The notes under the pieces: generated by a model
What the model was told of the DNA's origin: nothing
Seen by the model: only the letters and a program-made list of their open reading frames with translations
Databases searched by the model: none
Made by a program: the position numbers and the translations under genes
In this document: positions 58,201 through 64,000 of the stretch, piece after piece
Layout: every line of letters starts with the position of its first letter
Position numbering within the stretch: the first letter of the stretch is position 1
Assembly (NCBI GenBank): GCA_934045905.1
Contig: OW203764.1
Coordinates: 23,982,954-24,046,953 of the forward strand
Source: Leuctra nigra
Lineage: Eukaryota > Arthropoda > Insecta > Plecoptera > Leuctridae
Length of the DNA: 64,000 nt
Reading direction: 5' to 3'

Positions 58201-59937
58201 GTATTCCAAGAGAGTAGGTAATAAAGTACCTTCCAAAATTACTTAATTTTGGTTTATACGTACTTCCCGAATAAAGAGAAGTAAAAATTATCGACACACA
58301 ATATGTCGCATCCGTACCAAAACGAGCCATTTCGGCACGCCACTGCCTCCATTTTGACGTCCGCCTTTTCTTGCTCGGCATTCAATTAAAGCGCAACCTC
58401 TCAACGCGGACCCCGCGACCTCCACGTCGACCGCCGCACATTTTCATTAGAGCCCTTCCGTCGAATGGCATAGAGAGTTCGAAGTAACCTCCTTTATTCT
58501 TGATGATGGCATCCAGCCCTTTGATACGACGCCGGTTTCATGGCGAGGAGAGAATTGCTAAACATTGGACTAGATTCATGCGGGAAGGCAAGTTGATGAA
58601 TCTTCACGGAACATCAACAGTCGGGACTCCGCCAAAGAAGTGTTGAATGATACATCCATGGCGTCTGAATGAACATCGCAAGTCGTAGGCGGATATGTAG
58701 CTGGACGGTTCATTTACAATTCACTGAAGATTACGTTATGATTAATCCCGACTCATTTACTAGCTGTAAAACAATTTGTATTTTTCCCAAAGTTTGAGAG
58801 CTTGGGTTTCCAAGACAGGTCATTTTATGTAATGTTTCATTGCATATTCGATAGTTATTTCAACCAATTTTAAGAAATAAAGATGATAACGAACGCAAAC
58901 ATATTGTTCATGTAAAATAAGATTTTTCTCTTTTGGTGAGATTCCCCTCCAGACTTATAATGTCGTTTTGTATAAAAATTCAAATAAATTATTCACTATT
59001 TTGGTCGATGATAATTATGAATAATTCGAAAATATAAGTGTATAATCCAGCGGGCTCGTCAGATCATATCTCATCCATTTTCTGCCACCATTTGTAGTCT
59101 CGTCACTTTATCATAGCTGAATATTATCCCTCTACCCTTTCGCCATTCCGCGCGGCTATGAGTGGGTCAAGTAAACAAGAGGGCAGTCAGCGCCATCCAT
59201 TGCTCTCAAGCGCCCTGATGGACCACAGCCTCTTGATCTCCTCGTAACCAGAGCCTGGCGCGCATCCAGAATCCACCGCCACAAAACAACACCCAGCCCT
59301 TTCGCTCGCGAACCTTGATTATTTTAAAGGGATACGGATAAAGGGATAGGTGGAATTTAAGCTAACCGTATTCAAACTTAATCAAATCGACATTCCTCCA
59401 GTGAACATCAATTGAGAATTCACTTTCACCATCAATTCCGATCGGTTGGGTATTTGATTTGATACAAAGCAACAATTCCGAATTCAGTCTCGATTTACCT
59501 AAATAGCCATCGACGTTTTTCATCCATGTTTTATTTATATTTGTCCTTGTCGCCTTAAGCCTCTTAAAGTTTCTACCATCTTTCACAAAGTTCTGTTCAA
59601 ACAACGGCGGGTTCCCATGGTAACCGTGTACACTGTTACCCGATCAAGTTCGACTGAGGTGCTTCGCAAGGCTTAGAGTATAGATTTTTACTTGAAGGTT
59701 TGGACTTTCGTTTGGAAGAACAAAGCGAGCGATTTAAATCTACTTTTTAGGGAGTTCATTAGTTGGAAGTATTTTGTGGAACTTTTGGAGCTTTTGTTAA
59801 GACAATAGAGCAGATGTATTATCTAAAGATATAATTGTGCACAAAATTGTTTTAAAGGTGTGAAATTCTTGTTGAAAAAATAACGGTACCTATAGGTACT
59901 TTTGATAAATTTGGTAAACATTTTCGTACCTACATTT
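55276..59937. other. 4.7 kb without a supported gene
   Basis: GC-richer unique patches at about 58300-58560 and 59100-59330 contrast with AT-rich surroundings but hold no splice-flanked coding frame I can defend. A (CT)n run lies at 57807-57833. It could be intronic or regulatory DNA of a large gene. Confidence 0.4.
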
Positions 59938-60005
59938 CGTCACCTCAATGCTTATTTGATCCATATCCATTTGATATGTGTGGATTAATAAGCATTGGGG
60001 TGACG
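59938..60005. repeat. 68-bp hairpin-forming inverted repeat
   Basis: GTCACCTCAATGCTTATT and AATAAGCATTGGGGTGAC pair with one mismatch, with partly complementary centres. It could be a tiny MITE or an RNA hairpin. Confidence 0.6.
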
Positions 60006-60543
60006 ATTTGGTACGTTAGATTTTAAAGGTTTTAAAGAGTTGTACCAAAGGATACAGGCATTATGAGAAAGCCAACCAAATGTATCATTTTGCACAGGTT
60101 CTAAAGTCGGTTCAGAAAACTCTATACATTGCAAAATTAATCACACTAAAAATATTGAACTATTTGGATTGACCTTGGAACGTGGATGATTTTTGATTTA
60201 AAATGACTCGACCCAACCCTATTTTATTATTTAGTAGTTAGATGTACTCGTTTTTTGTCAAACAGTAAAACGTCAATAGTTTAAAACCTACTGCCTTACC
60301 AATATTGAATTACGACTGAATGTAATTTACTCAAAGTTTATGCTGATCATGTAGCGATCGTGGCGCTAGAAAGAATTATTTGATCGCCGGATTACCATAT
60401 TTGAATTTTAATACGGTACGTAAATTCTCCATCGTTGACACATTTTGTGGTGTACCTCTCGTGCGTCCAGACCATAACTCGGAGCTGTAGTTGGTCGTGT
60501 AGCGGTGCATATTGCAACCTCCGCGTCATTCAAGTGGGGAAGA
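60006..60543. other. No gene seen
   Basis: AT-rich DNA up to a poly-G tract. Nothing recognised. Confidence 0.4.
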
Positions 60544-60563
60544 GGGGGGGGGGGGGGGGGGGG
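60544..60563 (+). repeat. 20-nt poly-G tract
   Basis: Uninterrupted G20, the fifth long G/C homopolymer in the window. Confidence 0.9.
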
Positions 60564-63353
60564 CAATTGCATTATACCACACATAGCAACTTGTAGCCCA
60601 TATCACACTGACATGCACATTTCAAGCAGCTTTTATCAAGCGGTGCTTGTGGAAATGTCTCAAGAGATAGAAATAAGTGATCTCAATTTTTTTAAATTGA
60701 TAAGTCTCACGTTATTTTCTAAATTCGAACTTTGTTGTTGTTTTAAAATAGTTTCATGGGAGTATACCTATGGAATTGCCAATTGTTCATTTCAAATCTT
60801 TGACATTTTCTATGATTTTAAGACAATTTCGCTTATTTGTGCTTGTTGGTAAGTCGAACCCCCGGGAAATTTGATTTGCGTTGTGTGATTCCACAAGCCT
60901 TAAAAAATTTGAATATGAATCTACCAGCGTAATCAAGTCTTGGTGGAATTTCCGTACACCCTGATATTTGGAATAATATAGAGCTAATATGGTTTCCCCT
61001 TTCATTCCTCTTGCAGAGTGTGCGTGCAATGTTGTCGACTATATGTTTCAATTAGTCGAGCCCCTAGCATCGAGTCTGAGGATAGAACTTCTATCAGAGA
61101 CGCCTCCCCTTCTCCTCCCCATCGCACAAAAGAGCCCCCGAAAATCCCACAGGATACGAACAAGGAATAACAAGTGGATTGAGTCCTGGAGTCCACCGCG
61201 ACAACGCGTCGAAAACACTGGAGGTCTTCCAGGAGACGGCGATTGTATAATATTATATTCGAGAAAGTGACGGAGATATGCGGGTGGAGAGGTGCGAGGG
61301 AGCGAGATAGAGATGATAGTAAGGTGGGTGGTTTATCATGGGATTAGGGATTGGATGGTGGGAATAGAATTCAACAAAGGCGAGGGTTAGTGGTGGGGAA
61401 GGACGAGGGATCACTTTAGAGTTTGGATCTTTCACCTGCATTTCAAATCGGTTTAGGTTCAACTCAAAGTGTAAAACTGGATGTTGGAAAGACATTTCTC
61501 AATAGTAAATACCACTAAGGAGATGCTATCAATATTTAGTAGAAGATACTATACTATTCCAAGGCATACCCGTATACTAATTGTTACCGAAGTAATACAA
61601 AATTCTTGTGATATTTCGAATTAGGGGATGAAACGAATATCATTTCATTTCTCCGCGTATTTTTCAAACTGTGCTTGTCAGCTGAGAGAGCAACGGGCAC
61701 TCAGAGGGTCGGGAAGTTTGTCAACGACTTGAACCACCATCTTCCAAGTGTTCACTTCATTCCCTCATCAGTTGAAGACTTACGGGGATTAAAAAGTTCT
61801 GATCGAACTCACCCATTTGCAGAGAAGAGTTTGACGCATGGCGAAGTTCAGGAACTTGCGTGTGAAGTTCAGGAACTTGTGGGAACTTGTCAACGTATAA
61901 GGTGTTGTACACGAGCGACTGACATTCTTCACAATCATCCACTCATGTACACTTGCATCAACCACGACTCACGAACGACACAGATTATTTCTTATTCGAG
62001 GTAAATGTCGACAATGTTTGCCACGGAAACGTCATCCCTGTCAAATCTCAGCTGTATTACCACCATTAGATTGGTCGATGGAATATTGCGATGAGGCTGT
62101 AATTGCTTATGGTATTATAGTATTTACCGACAATTATCAAATTATCTTACCCGTTTTTGTGGCAGTTTCGTGCAGGTTTCTGCCAGTGGCGTATTCAAAG
62201 GACAGAATTGCTAAAAGATGATTGATTTTTTAACTTCAAAAGCACTAATCGAAAATCCCCATTCCAAGTGTTAATTAAAAAATCTTTGCTTTTTACCCAC
62301 TCTGAAAGCTCTGATACGCCACTTGTTATTGGGCCTCTGTTTTGGTCACGACTTGCATCGGGTTCCATGGCGAAACACCGGTGTTTTGTCCCCGGGACCA
62401 AACCGATTGCGTGCGAGGATTGCCGATGTCTCGACGTCTTCATGTCATGATTCGATTAGCTCGCTCGGTTCAACTTTGTCCACATTCTCGTCCCTCCTCG
62501 ACAAAGAAGGCCTCCCCCCTCTATGCATGTCCACAACGAACCCCTGTTTCCTCGAGAAGTACTAATAGAACGTGACGCGGCATCGGGATGCCAATGCCCG
62601 AGCACAATGCCGCGCGACGGGGGACACTGTAAAACCTTTAAAACCAGCTACTGTACGATAATAATGGTAGATTTCCTTTACCTTTATTCAGAAATAAAAA
62701 CATCATAAATCCGTAGGACTTCTTATTATTCTCGTTCATGAATGAGAATCCGGAAGGTCGCTGAGTGACTCGTGAGAGCGTGATGATTTGGGGTAGTTAC
62801 CATGGAGGGTCGAGTTTGACTTTAGAGGGAAACTATTCTACGTATTATGATTTTTCTAGTTTTGTGAATAGCTTGCTCAAATTGGTTCCCCCGCGTTCGA
62901 CGCGGCGTAGAGTAATAAATCTTGGATGTCACGTGACAGGTTCTGTCGGCCACGTGGTCACCACCCAGCGGCGTCATGCTGCCAATCAAGAGTAAATCTC
63001 CTCCTCGGTTCAGTGGAGAGAACAAGACTCCAGATATTTCTGCCACTCCGTCAAACCATAGAGATGTATAAGTACAGTTATATATCTCTATGGTCAAACT
63101 GAGCCCTCTGCAGCCGTTTCAAAAGAGGAGAAAATAGAATTTTTACAACACGACGTTCTGAAAGGATTTTCACTTCGACGTAATGCACTAACATAAGTCA
63201 ATTGGAGAACCCGATTCTAAAACTAGCTTTAATCCGGTATTATAAATTTGAAAGCGACCGAGGTGGCGTCTTTTATTGAACCAATGAGAGGAGGATTCAT
63301 TAAATGATTGCTGACGCAGACGTTTTCGCACGGATCGAATTGAAGAGTTTATT
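60564..63353. other. 2.8 kb without a supported gene
   Basis: GC-richer patches at 61020-61240 and 62330-62640 contain several overlapping short frames on both strands, which argues against any one being coding. At 62765-62995 the frame contains ESVMIWGSYHGG, faintly like the VMVWG box of Tc1 transposases, but with no supporting context. Confidence 0.35.
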
Positions 63354-63384
63354 TCTCTCTCTCTCTCTCTCTCTCTCGCTCTCT
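63354..63384 (+). repeat. (CT)n microsatellite
   Basis: About fifteen CT dinucleotides with one G interruption. Confidence 0.9.
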
Positions 63385-64000
63385 GATTTGATTCACGAGT
63401 GTGTGGTCTCAGTTTTGTCGTCAGTCTGTCACCAATTACTGGTTATTGTGAGCTCGGCCGAGCGATCGAAGAGTTTGAATCCCGGGGACATCATGGAGTG
63501 AAGCAAATTGACGCTATTTCATAATACACGACCCAGCGGGACGCCGTGGTGAATGTCATTTTTATAGTTTGCGTTCTAAGACCCGGAAACTTTCTTATTC
63601 ATCTCTGCTATTCTAAGGTAATAGCATTCTTTTCTGTGGCGTGTCTCCGACCAATGTTCACCTGCATGACCGTCTTATTGCCTCATTGTGATGTCATCTC
63701 TCGATTTCCGGTCGCCATCTTGGGATTCAAATGGAAATTGCTTATCTGGAACCAATTCCAAAGACATTAATCTTACAAGCTGAAACGTCACAGTTTGTCA
63801 TTTTCAATTTTATAGTTGCAGTACTTTTCATATCCCATCGAAAGTTTCGTGATCTCGATCGAAATGGCTTCTCGATTTACAATTCTTATGCCCATTTCCA
63901 CGATATGAAATATCAAAGAATGGGCGATGTTCCACGCATCAATGAGCTGGAAACTTGAATTATAGTCAGCCACGTCGTGTGAAAACTGCATTACTGAAAC
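63385..64000. other. No gene seen to the window edge
   Basis: Frames of up to 75 codons, none recognisable. GTTTGAATCCCGGGG at about 63472 resembles a pol III B box but no tRNA fold or A box was found. Confidence 0.35.

Noticed and set aside
60505..60852. 115-codon frame with a Gly run
   Set aside because: The Gly run comes from the G20 homopolymer and nothing else is recognisable.
62765..62995. Possible Tc1 transposase fragment (ESVMIWG)
   Set aside because: Only seven residues resemble the family box. The flanking residues and the rest of the frame do not, and no inverted termini were found.
63460..63490. tRNA-like B box GTTTGAATCCCGGGG
   Set aside because: No A box or cloverleaf could be formed around it.

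Overview
This is eukaryotic, AT-rich DNA from an insect nuclear genome. The order is most likely Hemiptera, but that is inferred only from the general look of the receptors and repeats. The evidence for an insect is a tandem array of four intact seven-transmembrane odorant-receptor genes (7tm_6 family). Each is built from seven short exons with GT-AG introns, embedded in non-LTR retrotransposon remnants, Helitron-like and foldback elements, MITEs and homopolymer tracts. I see no bacterial-style operons, rRNA, tRNA or CRISPR.

Left part (1 to about 24.2 kb). Four odorant-receptor paralogues, called here A (1758-5009), B (9501-13404), C (15309-18780) and D (21106-24200), all lie on the + strand. 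They encode about 434, 434, 433 and 431 residues. All four use the same splice pattern: coding exons of about 61, 436-439, 387-399, 100-103, 105, 156 and 48 bp, with identical intron phases. Every exon reads open, so all four look functional. Their relationships change along the gene: A groups with D or with C, and B with C or with D, depending on the segment. This is the pattern expected from gene conversion or unequal exchange. Shared transposon scars in the introns and flanks date the duplications. A Helitron-type 3' end occurs in intron 3 of B and C only, and a Tc1-like MITE scar in intron 3 of A, B and C. The 3' flank of B carries a 728-bp TTAA-flanked insertion for which the 3' flank of A supplies the empty site. 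The 5' flank shared by B and C is joined directly to the first coding exon in C but separated from it in B by 2.3 kb holding a dead reverse-transcriptase gene.

Middle part (about 24.2 to 38.5 kb). This stretch is repeat-dominated. A Helitron-like family of about 0.9-1.1 kb is present as a head-to-head pair (25597-26511 and 26635-27755), with a third copy at 51245-52133. A 2.34-kb element is present as two nearly identical same-orientation copies (28974-31310 and 36120-38474). It combines a 1.1-kb foldback head, five spaced copies of a CRE+ETS-like motif, and a perfect 8-bp-stem hairpin at its other end. A 4 x 202-bp tandem repeat and a 5'-truncated LINE tail with an A-rich 3' end lie between them.

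Right part (about 38.5 to 64 kb). No convincing protein-coding exon was found. It holds minisatellites, small foldback elements, a (CT)n tract, several CpG-richer unique patches and one plausible promoter plus 5'UTR exon (about 46720-47252, ending in a consensus splice donor). It may be the long first intron or upstream region of a gene outside the window.

The genes form one functional unit only in the sense of a chemoreceptor cluster. Each receptor would be expected to pair with the co-receptor Orco, which is not in this window.
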